Source of the DNA: Vibrio cyclitrophicus
Lineage (GTDB): Bacteria; Pseudomonadota; Gammaproteobacteria; Enterobacterales; Vibrionaceae
Direction: 5' to 3'
NCBI RefSeq assembly: GCF_024347435.1
Contig: NZ_AP025482.1
Coordinates: forward strand, 70,645 to 134,644
DNA: 64,000 bases
Shown: positions 10,021 to 19,576 of the stretch, piece by piece
Numbering within the stretch: the stretch's first letter is position 1
How the letters are laid out: every line of letters begins with the position of its first letter
Translations under genes and position numbers: made by a program
Notes under the pieces: generated by a model
The model's input: only the letters and a program-made list of their open reading frames with translations
The model's database searches: none
What the model was told of the DNA's origin: nothing

Positions 10021-10474
10021 TTAAACAAATAAGCTAAATGAGAAAATAAACTTTAATTAGTTTTTAGGTCGGTAAAAATGACGACTAATTGCGAGTTTTT
10101 ACCATTTATTCATTTATATTTTGCGTATTTCACTTATTATTTTTCAAGGCTATGTGAACCTGTTCATTGACAACTCAATTATATTAAACCTAGTTCCGTG
10201 ACTACATTTCACACTCACCCCCGATAATGTGCTGTCATTCACAGTTATCTTCCTAAATCCCCCTTGAATCTCTCCTATATGCACGATTTCGATTAATTGC
10301 AGACTGTAATCATGCTGCTTTTATAACCACCATCACACCTTGGTAGAAAAACAAAATAACGTAAAAAGAGTAATAGAAAAGCGAAAGGCAAGAATCTGAA
10401 TTTGACGCTAGTTTAATTGTGCTCGCTATTAATTGGGCTTAATTAAGTCGTAGTGAAAAAAAAAGGAAAATATA
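10021..10474 (+). promoter_or_regulatory. xylF upstream region
   Basis: About 450 bp of A+T-rich non-coding DNA before xylF. It holds a separated inverted repeat GGTAAAAA (10071-10078)/TTTTTACC (10096-10103). Just before xylF there is an A+G-rich ribosome-binding stretch, AAAAAAAAAGGAAAA (AGGA about 9 bases from the ATG). The xylFGH promoter and XylR sites must lie here, but I cannot place them by eye. Confidence 0.45.
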
Positions 10475-11470
10475 ATGAAAAAGGTAATTTCTCTACTCTG
10501 TACTGCAGTAATTGCATTTGCTGCCACTCCTGCATTAGCTGACTCAGTAAAAATCGGAATGGCGATTGACGATCTTCGCTTAGAACGTTGGCAAAAAGAC
10601 CGAGATATCTTTGTTGATAAAGCGGAAGAGCTTGGCGCGAAAGTGTATGTTCAGTCGGCAAACGGTAATGAACAAACTCAAATAGCACAGATTGAAAACA
10701 TGATATCGCGTGGCGTTGACGTGTTGGTGATCATTCCTTACAACGGAGAAGTACTAAGTAATGTTATTGCAGAAGCAAAACGAGACGGTATTCAAGTCTT
10801 GGCTTACGACCGCCTAATTAACAACGCTGACATTGATTTTTACTTGTCGTTCGACAACGAAAAAGTCGGTGAAATGCAAGCGACTGCAATGTTAGAAAAC
10901 AAACCAAACGGTAACTACTTTTTGATGGGTGGTGCGCCAACAGATAACAACGCGAAATTGTTCAGAAAAGGACAAATGAATGTACTGCAATCAAAAATCG
11001 ATTCCGGAGACATTAAGGTTGTTGGCGATCAATGGGTTGATTCATGGTTAGCTGAAAACGCGCTTAAAATCATGGAGAACGCTCTAACAGCCAATAACAA
11101 CAATATCGATGTTGTGGTTGCATCAAACGACTCAACAGCAGGCGGCGCAATCCAAGCTCTAGATGCGCAAGGACTGGCTGGCAAAGTGTCTATTTCTGGC
11201 CAAGATGCCGACCTTGCAGCAATTCGCCGAATTGTAAATGGTACTCAAACCATGACGGTTTACAAACCAATTAGCATTCTAGCGGATCGCGCGGCTGAAA
11301 TTGCGGTTGAATTGGGAAGCGACGAAGCGCCTAAATCAAACGCTGTGCTAAATAACGGAACAAAAGACGTACCTGCTTGGTTGCTCAAACCAATTGCGGT
11401 CAATAAGAACAACATCAAGAAAACGGTCGTCGCAGACAAGTTCCATTCTGAAGACTCTATCTATCAATAA
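10475..11470 (+). CDS. xylF: D-xylose ABC transporter, periplasmic binding protein
   Basis: Periplasmic xylose receptor for the XylFGH importer. The 331-residue protein starts with a clear signal peptide, with cleavage expected after 'TPALA' at residue 22, and continues with the family sequence 'VKIGMAIDDLRLERWQKDRD', 'NMISRGVDVLVIIPYN' and 'ASNDSTAGGAIQAL'. First gene of the operon xylF-xylG-xylH; a hairpin in the 63-bp gap to xylG probably lets xylF be made in excess over the membrane components. Confidence 0.97.
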   Translation: MKKVISLLCTAVIAFAATPALADSVKIGMAIDDLRLERWQKDRDIFVDKAEELGAKVYVQSANGNEQTQIAQIENMISRGVDVLVIIPYNGEVLSNVIAEAKRDGIQVLAYDRLINNADIDFYLSFDNEKVGEMQATAMLENKPNGNYFLMGGAPTDNNAKLFRKGQMNVLQSKIDSGDIKVVGDQWVDSWLAENALKIMENALTANNNNIDVVVASNDSTAGGAIQALDAQGLAGKVSISGQDADLAAIRRIVNGTQTMTVYKPISILADRAAEIAVELGSDEAPKSNAVLNNGTKDVPAWLLKPIAVNKNNIKKTVVADKFHSEDSIYQ

Positions 11471-11482
11471 GCGTGTCCATTT

Positions 11483-11509
11483 AGAACTAGGGCAAGGTGC
11501 TCTAGTTCT
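11483..11509 (+). terminator. Intra-operon attenuating/stabilising hairpin between xylF and xylG
   Basis: Perfect 8-bp stem AGAACTAG (11483-11490)/CTAGTTCT (11502-11509) followed by TGTTTTATT. It sits between the binding-protein gene and the ATPase gene, where partial terminators or 3'-end-protecting hairpins are common. Confidence 0.6.
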
Positions 11510-11533
11510 TGTTTTATTGCAAAGGAGCGGGCT

Positions 11534-13063
11534 ATGGAAGCGTTACTAGACATGCGCAATATTGTAAAACGGTTTGGTGAGGTCAAAGCGTTAGATGGAG
11601 TCAGCATTACGTTGGGACGTGGTGAAGTGTTGTCGCTATGTGGCGAAAATGGTTCAGGCAAATCAACGTTAATGAAAGTGTTGTGTGGGATTTATCCTCT
11701 CGGAGATTTCGACGGTGAAATCATCTTCGAAGGCCAACAAGTTAAAGCGCGTCACATTGCCGATACCGAAGCGTTAGGCATCGCCATTATTCACCAAGAG
11801 TTAACGTTAGTTAAAGAGCTCTCTGTGCTAGAGAACCTATTTTTAGGCGCAGAAATTCAATCATACGGTGTGCTCGATTTTGACCGAATGCACGCCAAGT
11901 CGGTAAAACTGCTACAAAAAGTTAGATTAAATGTGTCACCAGAAACGCGAGTAGGCGATCTCGGCGTTGGGCAGCAGCAGCTCATTGAAATTGCCAAAGC
12001 GCTGTCGAAAGACGCCAAAATATTAGTGCTTGATGAGCCAACAGCACCACTGACTGAATCGGAAACTGAGATTTTACTGGATCTGGTTACGGATCTGAGA
12101 AGACAAGGCGTAAGCTGTATTTATATCTCACACAAACTCAATGAAGTGAAAGCCATTTCTGACCGTATTTGCGTGATCAGAGACGGCACTCACATTGGTA
12201 CAAAAGCGACGAGTACCATCACCACCGACGACATCATTACTATGATGGTTGGCCGAGAAATGAAACAACTGTTTCCACGAGAAGATCATGCAATTGGCGA
12301 CGTGGTGTTAGAAGCTAATAACATTCAAGCGTGGGACAAATTGAACACCCATATCGCGAAAGTGAGTGATGTGAGCTTTGTACTTCGAGAAGGCGAAATT
12401 CTTGGCGTTGCTGGGCTAGTCGGTGCGGGAAGAACCGAACTAATGGAATGCCTATATGGTTGCTATCAGGGTAAAAACAGCGGACGTGTTTCGTTACATG
12501 GTCGTGAACTGAAACTGCACAGTAGCCAAGATGCATTGCACGCTGGAATTGCCATGGTGCCGGAAGACAGAAAACGTCATGGCATTATTCCCATTATGGG
12601 CGTGGGTGAAAACATTACGTTGGCTGGGTTAGATTCTTTTGCATCAAGTGGTGTGCTAGACGACGTTAAAGAAGCGGCAGAGATAAAACAGTCAATCCAA
12701 TCACTGACCGTTAAAACACCGAATGCTGAACTGCCAATCAGAAACTTATCAGGTGGCAATCAACAAAAAGCCATTCTAGCTCGATTTTTGATGGTTAACC
12801 CTAAAGTGCTCATTCTTGATGAACCGACACGTGGAATTGATGTTGGAGCCAAGTATGAGATCTATAAGTTGATGTTTAAACTCGTAAAGCAAGGAATAAG
12901 CATCATTATGGTTTCGTCAGAACTGCCTGAGGTGTTAGGGATTAGTGACCGTGTATTAGTGATGCACGAGGGGAAACTAAAGGGTGATTTGGTCAACAAA
13001 GATCTTACCCAGGAAATAATTATGGACTGCGCACTCTCAGACAAGATCGCAGAAGAGGTATGA
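11534..13063 (+). CDS. xylG: D-xylose ABC transporter, ATP-binding protein
   Basis: A 509-residue double ATPase powering xylose import. The first nucleotide-binding domain has Walker A 'GENGSGKST' (residues 38-46) and Walker B '[12 protein letters not shown]'; the second has the degenerate Walker A of sugar importers, '[12 protein letters not shown]', signature 'LSGGNQQKA' and '[14 protein letters not shown]'. Preceded by AAAGGAG seven bases from the ATG. Four bases separate it from xylH, so the two are translationally linked. Confidence 0.97.
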   Translation: MEALLDMRNIVKRFGEVKALDGVSITLGRGEVLSLCGENGSGKSTLMKVLCGIYPLGDFDGEIIFEGQQVKARHIADTEALGIAIIHQELTLVKELSVLENLFLGAEIQSYGVLDFDRMHAKSVKLLQKVRLNVSPETRVGDLGVGQQQLIEIAKALSKDAKILVLDEPTAPLTESETEILLDLVTDLRRQGVSCIYISHKLNEVKAISDRICVIRDGTHIGTKATSTITTDDIITMMVGREMKQLFPREDHAIGDVVLEANNIQAWDKLNTHIAKVSDVSFVLREGEILGVAGLVGAGRTELMECLYGCYQGKNSGRVSLHGRELKLHSSQDALHAGIAMVPEDRKRHGIIPIMGVGENITLAGLDSFASSGVLDDVKEAAEIKQSIQSLTVKTPNAELPIRNLSGGNQQKAILARFLMVNPKVLILDEPTRGIDVGAKYEIYKLMFKLVKQGISIIMVSSELPEVLGISDRVLVMHEGKLKGDLVNKDLTQEIIMDCALSDKIAEEV

Positions 13064-13067
13064 TGTC

Positions 13068-14240
13068 ATGGAACAAATAAAATCTGTATCAACGAACTCT
13101 GGATTCAAATGGCGCGACTGGTTAGAAGGCGCAAAATTTCAACTGCTTGTTATGGCAACCGCAATCATTCTTATCATGCTGTTTTTTAGTGTGATGACTG
13201 AGTGGGCGTATCTTTCTCCAAGAAATATCTCCAACTTATTTAGACAAACGTCCATTACCGGAATTTTGGCGATTGGTATGGTGTTCGTGATCATCAGTGG
13301 CGAAATAGACCTTTCCGTTGGTTCAATGATGGGTTTGTTAGGCGGCGCTGCGGCCATTTTGGATGTTTGGTTTGGGCTGCCTTTACCTGTCACGATTGTG
13401 ATTACGTTAGGTGCGGGTTTTCTACTTGGTTTATGGAACGGCTGGTGGGTTGCGTATCGAAAAGTACCATCGTTTATTGTGACGCTAGCGGGGATGTTAG
13501 CATTCCGAGGCATTTTGATTGGGATTACCGACGGAACGACGGTTGCGCCTACCTCAAGTGAAATGGGTATTATCGGCCAAAGCTATCTACCAAATATGGT
13601 TAGCTTGGTGATGGGTGTGGTTGGACTGTCGCTGTATTTTGGTTGGCAGAAGAAACGCAGAGTCACTCGTAACCATTATCAATTGCCTGTTGAAGCTGCA
13701 CGTACTGCAATGCTCAAGCACAGTTTACTTGGGGTTGCGGTACTCAGTATTATTCTTATTTTGAATGATTATCGTGGAGTTCCTACTCCTGTACTTTTAC
13801 TAGCGGTATTCCTTATCTTAGGTACGTTTATAGCCAATAAAACGCAGTTTGGTCGACGAATTTATGCCATTGGCGGCAACATTGAAGCGAGCCGGCTATC
13901 AGGCATTAACGTAGAAAAAACTAAACTGTCAGTTTACGCGATGAATGGCTTCTTGGTGGGAGCGGCAGCGTTAGTATTGAGCAGTCGATTAGGCGCAGGG
14001 TCACCTTCTGCAGGGAACATTGCCGAACTTGATGCCATTGCCGCTTGTGTAATTGGCGGCGCCAGTATGGCTGGTGGTGTGGGTACGGTTATTGGCGCTG
14101 TTATTGGGGCATTTATTATGGCGTCGCTCGATAACGGAATGAGCATGATGGACGTTCCGACCTTTTGGCAATACGTGGTGAAAGGTGCAATATTACTGCT
14201 TGCGGTGTGGATGGATAGTGCAACTAAAGCGAAGCGTTAA
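13068..14240 (+). CDS. xylH: D-xylose ABC transporter, permease
   Basis: The 390-residue membrane channel of the XylFGH importer, with about ten hydrophobic segments and the BPD_transp_2 motifs '[18 protein letters not shown]' and '[19 protein letters not shown]'. Last gene of the operon; followed by a strong bidirectional terminator shared with the converging xylR gene. Confidence 0.96.
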   Translation: MEQIKSVSTNSGFKWRDWLEGAKFQLLVMATAIILIMLFFSVMTEWAYLSPRNISNLFRQTSITGILAIGMVFVIISGEIDLSVGSMMGLLGGAAAILDVWFGLPLPVTIVITLGAGFLLGLWNGWWVAYRKVPSFIVTLAGMLAFRGILIGITDGTTVAPTSSEMGIIGQSYLPNMVSLVMGVVGLSLYFGWQKKRRVTRNHYQLPVEAARTAMLKHSLLGVAVLSIILILNDYRGVPTPVLLLAVFLILGTFIANKTQFGRRIYAIGGNIEASRLSGINVEKTKLSVYAMNGFLVGAAALVLSSRLGAGSPSAGNIAELDAIAACVIGGASMAGGVGTVIGAVIGAFIMASLDNGMSMMDVPTFWQYVVKGAILLLAVWMDSATKAKR

Positions 14241-14302
14241 TTAATAACGAGGCGAAGCGAAGTAGCGAAACGCGAGTTAATAAGCCAAACGAGTATCAAA
14301 TA

Positions 14303-14335
14303 AAAAGCCCTTATTATTCAGTAATAAGGGCTTTT
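14303..14335. terminator. Bidirectional terminator between xylH and xylR
   Basis: Perfect 14-bp stem AAAAGCCCTTATTA (14303-14316)/TAATAAGGGCTTTT (14322-14335) with loop TTCAG. A-rich on the left and T-rich on the right, so it can end both the xylFGH transcript and the converging xylR transcript. Confidence 0.85.
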
Positions 14336-14387
14336 GCTTGTGCGATGTTTTTCAAAACTCAGATCAAGAACAAAGTACTAACCGCTG

Positions 14388-15602
14388 TTAAGAAAGCCCC
14401 ATCAAAGATTCAGCTAAAGCGGCTTCCCGATAATCTTTAGGCGTTTGGTCTAGGTTCTTTTTAAATACGGTGTACATGTATTGTAAAGATGGGTAACCAC
14501 AAAGTTCTGATATTTCGATGATGGGTAATGATGTACCTTGAAGTAATGTACACGCGCGTTTTAGTTTTGAGTTGTGGATCTCTTGGTGAATGGAATGACC
14601 ACGCTCTTCTTTAAAACGAGCTTCCATGTTTGAACGTGAAATCCCAACATAGCTTAATACTTGATCCACCTTAATACCTTTGTACGCATTGTGACGAATA
14701 AAGTGCATCGCCTGAATGACGTAAGTGTCTTTTAGTGCTTGGAAGTCAGTACTTTGTCTTTCGAACACTTTGGTTGGTGGAATCAATATTCGAGGCTGTT
14801 TATTATCGGCATTAGGTTGTCCCGCTTCAATATCGCGGTTTTTCACCAATTTGTGCAGCATTTTTGCCGCGCGATAGCCCATGTCTTTACAACCTTGGCC
14901 AACCGAGCTTAGAGACACGCGAGTTAAGTAGCGCGCTAGCTCTTCGTTGTCGATACCAATTACAGATACTTTGTCAGGTACCATGACATTTAGGTGCTCG
15001 CACATTTGCAGTAAGTGTCTGGCTCGTGAGTCGGTGACGGCGATGATCCCCGTAGGTGTCGGTAGGCGTTGCAACCAGTCGGCTAGGCGGTTCATATCGT
15101 ACTGCCAAGTTTGAGGACTGGTTTCGTTGCCACGATATACCGCGCCTGAATAACCCTCACGTTCGACAATCTTTTTAAACGCTAACTCGCGCTCCGTAGC
15201 CCAACGTTTGGCTGGGTCTTGTGGAATACCATAAAAGGCGAAGTTCTCCAGTCCTTTTTCTTTTAGGTGCTGAAAACCTAACTCAATCAATGCTTCGTTG
15301 TCGGTAGCGACATAGGGCACGTTGGGGTAATCATCGGCATTGGTGTAAGATCCACCAACGCCCACGACGGGTACGTCAGAATCAGCCAACAGTTCTTGAA
15401 TTTTAGGGTTATCGAAATCAGCAATTACACCATCGCCGCGCCACTCCTTAAAATTATCTAAGTGAGTAACGAAGTCTTCTTCCAAGAAAATATCCCACTC
15501 ACATTGAGATGCCTGCAAATATTCCCCGATGCCTTCTATAACCTGACGGTCGTAGACTTTGTTGGCGTTGAAAAGCAAAGTAATACGGTAGCGTTTATCC
15601 AT
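14388..15602 (-). CDS. xylR: Xylose operon transcriptional activator XylR
   Basis: Canonical XylR, 404 residues, starting 'MDKRYRITLLFNANKVYDRQ'. The N-terminal two-thirds is a LacI/periplasmic-binding-protein fold that binds D-xylose; the C-terminal 100 residues are an AraC-type DNA-binding domain ('LPIIEISELCGYPSLQYMY', 'DYREAAL'). It activates xylose transport and catabolic genes when xylose is bound. It lies between xylFGH and xylB, transcribed in the opposite direction to both. The window has a second, shorter XylR-like protein at 6312-7412. Confidence 0.96.
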   Translation of the reverse strand: MDKRYRITLLFNANKVYDRQVIEGIGEYLQASQCEWDIFLEEDFVTHLDNFKEWRGDGVIADFDNPKIQELLADSDVPVVGVGGSYTNADDYPNVPYVATDNEALIELGFQHLKEKGLENFAFYGIPQDPAKRWATERELAFKKIVEREGYSGAVYRGNETSPQTWQYDMNRLADWLQRLPTPTGIIAVTDSRARHLLQMCEHLNVMVPDKVSVIGIDNEELARYLTRVSLSSVGQGCKDMGYRAAKMLHKLVKNRDIEAGQPNADNKQPRILIPPTKVFERQSTDFQALKDTYVIQAMHFIRHNAYKGIKVDQVLSYVGISRSNMEARFKEERGHSIHQEIHNSKLKRACTLLQGTSLPIIEISELCGYPSLQYMYTVFKKNLDQTPKDYREAALAESLMGLS

Positions 15603-15839
15603 GATGTCCTAACTGTTAAGTTTGTCAGTTTTTGTTTTTTTTGATTGTATCAGCGAGCAGTTGAGCAAGGTGTGATCTTTCGCCCAGTCGTTAAATCAGT
15701 GAATATCACTGTTAAATAACGTAATTGTGCAACGCAATAGGTTGATGAATAGTGTAGGTAACTTGAATCGTAACTACGGCACATATAAGACCAATTCCGG
15801 TTTGTGTGGTGTCGAATCGCAATCAATTGAGGTTTACGT

Positions 15840-17291
15840 ATGTATATTGGAATCGACTTGGGCACATCGGGTGTTAAATCCATCGCAATGTCACGCAGTG
15901 GCGATATTTTAGCGACGCATTCTGCAGAGTTATCGGTATCGCGTTTGAAGCCATTGTGGTCAGAGCAAAACCCACTCGATTGGTGGGAAGCAACATGTGA
16001 AACAATCAAAGGTCTTGGAGATAAAGTAGACTTGTCACAGGTTGTCGCGATTGGGTTGTCTGGTCAAATGCACGGAGCAACACTTTTAGATAACAAAGGA
16101 GATATCCTTCGTCCAGCCATTTTGTGGAACGATGGGCGTTGTGAAGAAGAGTGTAAAGAGCTGGAGCAAAAAGTACTGAATAGCCGAGACATTACCGGCA
16201 ATATCATGATGCCAGGCTTTACTGCGCCTAAACTCAAATGGGTCGCAAACTATGAACCAGCGCTATTCGCAAAAATAGACAAGGTGTTGCTACCTAAAGA
16301 TTACTTGCGCTTCAAAATGACGGGCGATTTCGCATCGGATATGTCTGATTCCGCGGGAACGTGTTGGCTTGATGTGAATGCGCGAGATTGGAGCGATACT
16401 TTGTTGCAAGCGACAGGGTTAACACGTGCACAAATGCCGAAGTTGTTTGAAGGCATTGACGTAACGGGAAGCTTGTCTAGCGAAATTGCAACCTTGTGGG
16501 GAATGCCATGTGTTCCCGTCATCGCTGGTGGCGGTGATAATGCGGCAGGAGCTGTAGGCGTTGGTATCACTGAACCGGGACAAGCGATGCTGTCTTTGGG
16601 AACATCTGGCGTATATTTCGCTGTAAGCGAGGGTTTTATTTCAAATCCTGAATCAGCATTACACAGTTTCTGTCATGCACTTCCAAATACTTGGCATACC
16701 ATGTCGGTGACATTAAGTGCTGCTTCATGTCTTAAATGGGTGGCTGATCTAACTGGCTTTGATGATGTTGGCAACATGATATCCGAAGTGCAGGAAAACG
16801 CTGATAAAGACTCTCAAGTAGTCTTCCTGCCTTACTTATCCGGTGAAAGAACGCCTCATAATGATCCTAATGCGAAAGGCGTGTTCTTTGGCATGACACA
16901 TTCAACTACGCGCTTTGAGCTTGTTCAGGCGGTATTGGAAGGCGTAGGTTTTGCTTTTGCCGATGGTTTTGACGCCTTGCATGTCACGAAAATGATCCCT
17001 GAAGAGGTGTCATTGATCGGTGGCGGTGCGCGCAGTGAATATTGGCGTCAAATGCTAGCCGATATTGTGGGCTTACCTTTGGTTTATCGCAAAGGTGGCG
17101 ATGTTGGCCCTGCTCTTGGTGCCGCTCGTTTAGCGATTCTTGGGATAGAGAAAGAGGCTACGCTTGAAGACGTTTGTCCAGTTCCTAAATTGGTTCAGCG
17201 TCATGACCCAGATGAGAGTAAATATCATTATTATAAAATAAAGCGTGAAATTTTTCAGGAACTCTACAAAAAAGTTAACACGTTATTTTAA
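15840..17291 (+). CDS. xylB: Xylulokinase
   Basis: Phosphorylates D-xylulose to D-xylulose 5-phosphate, the entry into the pentose phosphate pathway. A 483-residue FGGY kinase: 'MYIGIDLGTSGVKSIAM' ATP/phosphate loop at the N-terminus, 'GLSGQMHGATLLD', 'AILWNDGRC', and the C-terminal FGGY signature region 'GGGARSEYWRQMLADI'. ATG at 15840 with TTGAGGT upstream. Transcribed divergently from xylR with a 237-bp gap, which should hold XylR-controlled promoters. Confidence 0.97.
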   Translation: MYIGIDLGTSGVKSIAMSRSGDILATHSAELSVSRLKPLWSEQNPLDWWEATCETIKGLGDKVDLSQVVAIGLSGQMHGATLLDNKGDILRPAILWNDGRCEEECKELEQKVLNSRDITGNIMMPGFTAPKLKWVANYEPALFAKIDKVLLPKDYLRFKMTGDFASDMSDSAGTCWLDVNARDWSDTLLQATGLTRAQMPKLFEGIDVTGSLSSEIATLWGMPCVPVIAGGGDNAAGAVGVGITEPGQAMLSLGTSGVYFAVSEGFISNPESALHSFCHALPNTWHTMSVTLSAASCLKWVADLTGFDDVGNMISEVQENADKDSQVVFLPYLSGERTPHNDPNAKGVFFGMTHSTTRFELVQAVLEGVGFAFADGFDALHVTKMIPEEVSLIGGGARSEYWRQMLADIVGLPLVYRKGGDVGPALGAARLAILGIEKEATLEDVCPVPKLVQRHDPDESKYHYYKIKREIFQELYKKVNTLF

Positions 17292-17370
17292 AGGCGTTGT
17301 TGCCTTAATCAGTTGAACCTTTTTCGAGCCTTGTAATCTGCTCATTAATGGTGGTTAGAACTGTGGTGAT

Positions 17371-18160
17371 ATGGGTAAGGCAAAAACGGATATAACTAAC
17401 AGGGCGGAGTACAATAAGTCTCTGTGCAAATGGGGCTCGGTTACGTTCTAGATAGATGATTTAGGTGTAGCAAATGATGCAAAACTCATCATGGTAAGCG
17501 TGGTAGGGGCTTCCAGTACTCTGATACAGCGATTGAAACTGTATTTATGATTAAGGGGATATGAACTCTACCATTGCGTGATCTTCAAGGTTTTATCGAC
17601 TTTATCTTTGAGCTATTGGAGGTTCCACTGACGTCCCTGACTACATGTGTATCAGCAAACGCTCGAAGACAGTTCAGGTCAAATATCGTAACAAATCCAG
17701 AGGAGCTATTGACTCGACTGGTCTCAAAGTCTTTGGTGAAGGTGAGTGGAAGGTGAAAAAGCGCGGCATCGAAAAACGCAGAACTTGGCGTAAACTTTAC
17801 TTAGTCGTTGATGTCGACACTCATCAGGCTACCAGTGCAGAAGTCAGTTTTGTAAGTGTTGGCGATAGCGAAGTTCTGCCAACATACTCAACCCTTTACG
17901 TAGAAAGATAGATACCGTATCTGGTATTACACAAAAAGTTACTATGAGACTCTGAAAAACGGAACAATAGCGGAGTGGAAATCTGAGTCGGGTTATCACT
18001 ATCGCTCAATATCTGAGACCGCAATGTCTCGATATAAATGACTAACCAGCTGTAAATGAAGTTTAAGATTTTATAACGCTCAAGTGGGAGAAATCATGGT
18101 GAATGTCAAAGCTATAAACAAAGTATAGGACTAGGTATGCCTGAAACTTGTCGTATTGAC
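17371..18160 (+). pseudogene. Decayed IS5-type transposase
   Basis: A heavily mutated transposase related to the IS5-type copy at 50329-51363. Pieces can be followed through different frames: 'MGKAKTDITNRAEYNKSL' near 17371, 'GKRGRGFQYSDTAIETVFM' with a stop near 17560, 'LQGFIDFIFELLEVPL', 'STGLKVFGEGEWKVKK' near 17710-17760, and 'GLGMPETCRID' before a stop near 18163. Several stops and frameshifts. It separates xylB from the dehydrogenase gene, so marks an insertion or rearrangement at the edge of the xylose cluster. Confidence 0.8.
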
Positions 18161-18254
18161 TAACAAATACACGAAACGGGGTAGATCTATATCTAAATGT
18201 AATTATGCAACAAAGCCGTGTAAAAATGGTGATTTATTTATACAAGGATTGTTT

Positions 18255-19256
18255 ATGGAAGATAAGATATTTAACTGGGGGGTTATTGCTCCGGGAAGAA
18301 TTTCTCACTCATTTGCAAAAGCAATGAGGGTTGTTTCGGATGCTCGTTTATTTTCGGTAGCCAGTTCCCAATTAGATCGTGCTCAGAGTTTTGCTGCGGA
18401 GTATGGATGCAAATATGCTTATGACGATTATCAAACTTTAATCGAAGATCCAAATGTAGATGTCGTGTATATTGCCAATCCTCATCGCTTTCATTTTGAA
18501 TGTATCAAAAAATGTTTGATAGCTGGTAAACCTGTTTTATGTGAAAAACCTATTACGGTAAATGAAGCACAATGCCAAGAGTTGATTGAGCTCGCGAATA
18601 AACATCAAGTATTTCTAATGGAGGCCGTATGGACTCGTTTTTTGCCAATATGGCAACAGGTTCAAGTCTGGATTGAAAAACAGAGCATTGGTCAACTACA
18701 ATCTATGTCATCATCATTTGGCTTTAATCTTCCGAAAGATGAAAGTGATCGATTATTTAATAATTCTCTTGCTGGAGGTGCGTTATTAGATATGGGGATT
18801 TACAGCCTAACTATGTCACAGTTTGTAATGCAGAAAGAGCCTACTTCAGTCGTTGCTAACGGGGTGATTGGTTCAACATATGTTGATGAGCATACAAGTG
18901 GCACCCTTAGTTATGAAGGAGTACAGAGTTTTTTTACTTGTAGCTTTAATAAACCATTGGACAATAATTTTATCTTGTCTGGTAGTAAAGGTCGTATTGT
19001 CATCCCCTCTATGTTCTGGGCTGCTACTTGTGGAATTTTGGATATTGATGGTCAAGAACCAGTGATGGTTGAATTACCATTTAGAGCTACAGGTTTTGAG
19101 TATCAAATCGAAGAAGTAATACGTTGTCTTAGTCATGGTAAGTTACAAAGTGATGTTATGAGCTGGCAAGATAGTGTTGCGACTATGCGTATTATGGACT
19201 TAATACGAGAACAAATTGGGATTAAGTATCCATTTTTAAATATGTCTGACCATTAA
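18255..19256 (+). CDS. Gfo/Idh/MocA family NAD(P)-dependent dehydrogenase
   Basis: A 333-residue cytoplasmic oxidoreductase: N-terminal Rossmann fold ('NWGVIAPGRISHSFAKAM'), the conserved 'VLCEKPITVNEAQ' with the catalytic Lys, and 'FLMEAVWTRFLP', which is typical of the dimeric dihydrodiol/D-xylose-1-dehydrogenase subgroup. An open frame begins at 18156, but the ATG at 18255 has AAGG seven bases before it and starts the family N-terminus. Placement beside the xylose cluster makes a sugar such as xylose a reasonable substrate, but an IS remnant lies between, so this is a guess. Confidence 0.82.
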   Translation: MEDKIFNWGVIAPGRISHSFAKAMRVVSDARLFSVASSQLDRAQSFAAEYGCKYAYDDYQTLIEDPNVDVVYIANPHRFHFECIKKCLIAGKPVLCEKPITVNEAQCQELIELANKHQVFLMEAVWTRFLPIWQQVQVWIEKQSIGQLQSMSSSFGFNLPKDESDRLFNNSLAGGALLDMGIYSLTMSQFVMQKEPTSVVANGVIGSTYVDEHTSGTLSYEGVQSFFTCSFNKPLDNNFILSGSKGRIVIPSMFWAATCGILDIDGQEPVMVELPFRATGFEYQIEEVIRCLSHGKLQSDVMSWQDSVATMRIMDLIREQIGIKYPFLNMSDH

Positions 19257-19576
19257 TGTATATCATACTTCCAAAATCGCTTAAGTGTACTGTTATTAAG
19301 GCAAAGATTTTATATTATCTGCGATAAACTTAATATTGTTCACGCAGAATTTTTTTGTTAAGTAAATAATCTATGTATTGTTGATTGCTAAGTCGATAAA
19401 AGGGTCTGGTGAGTTAGAGACGGTAACCTATACTACGGCGTTTCATGAATTTATGGCAGCATACATCAAGGTAGATAAATCTCTGGACGGTTTATTAAAG
19501 GAAATCATCGAGAACCAATAAAGATGAGCAGTCGCTACAGTAGGTGATTTTATGTCAGAGGATATAGCCCGCGTTG
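19257..19576. other. Gap with a short open coding remnant
   Basis: This 320-bp gap has no complete gene. A 51-codon frame on the plus strand (19366-19521), open from a stop at 19363 and lacking a start near its beginning, reads '...ELETVTYTTAFHEFMAAYI...' and ends 'LLKEIIENQ'. It looks like the C-terminus of a lost protein; I do not recognise it. Confidence 0.35.

Noticed and set aside
13139..13513. 124-codon minus-strand frame inside xylH
   Set aside because: Shadow of xylH; composition follows the reverse of hydrophobic codons.
15650..16009. 119-codon minus-strand frame across the xylR-xylB gap
   Set aside because: It overlaps the xylB start and the promoter region; low-complexity reading without homologous motifs.
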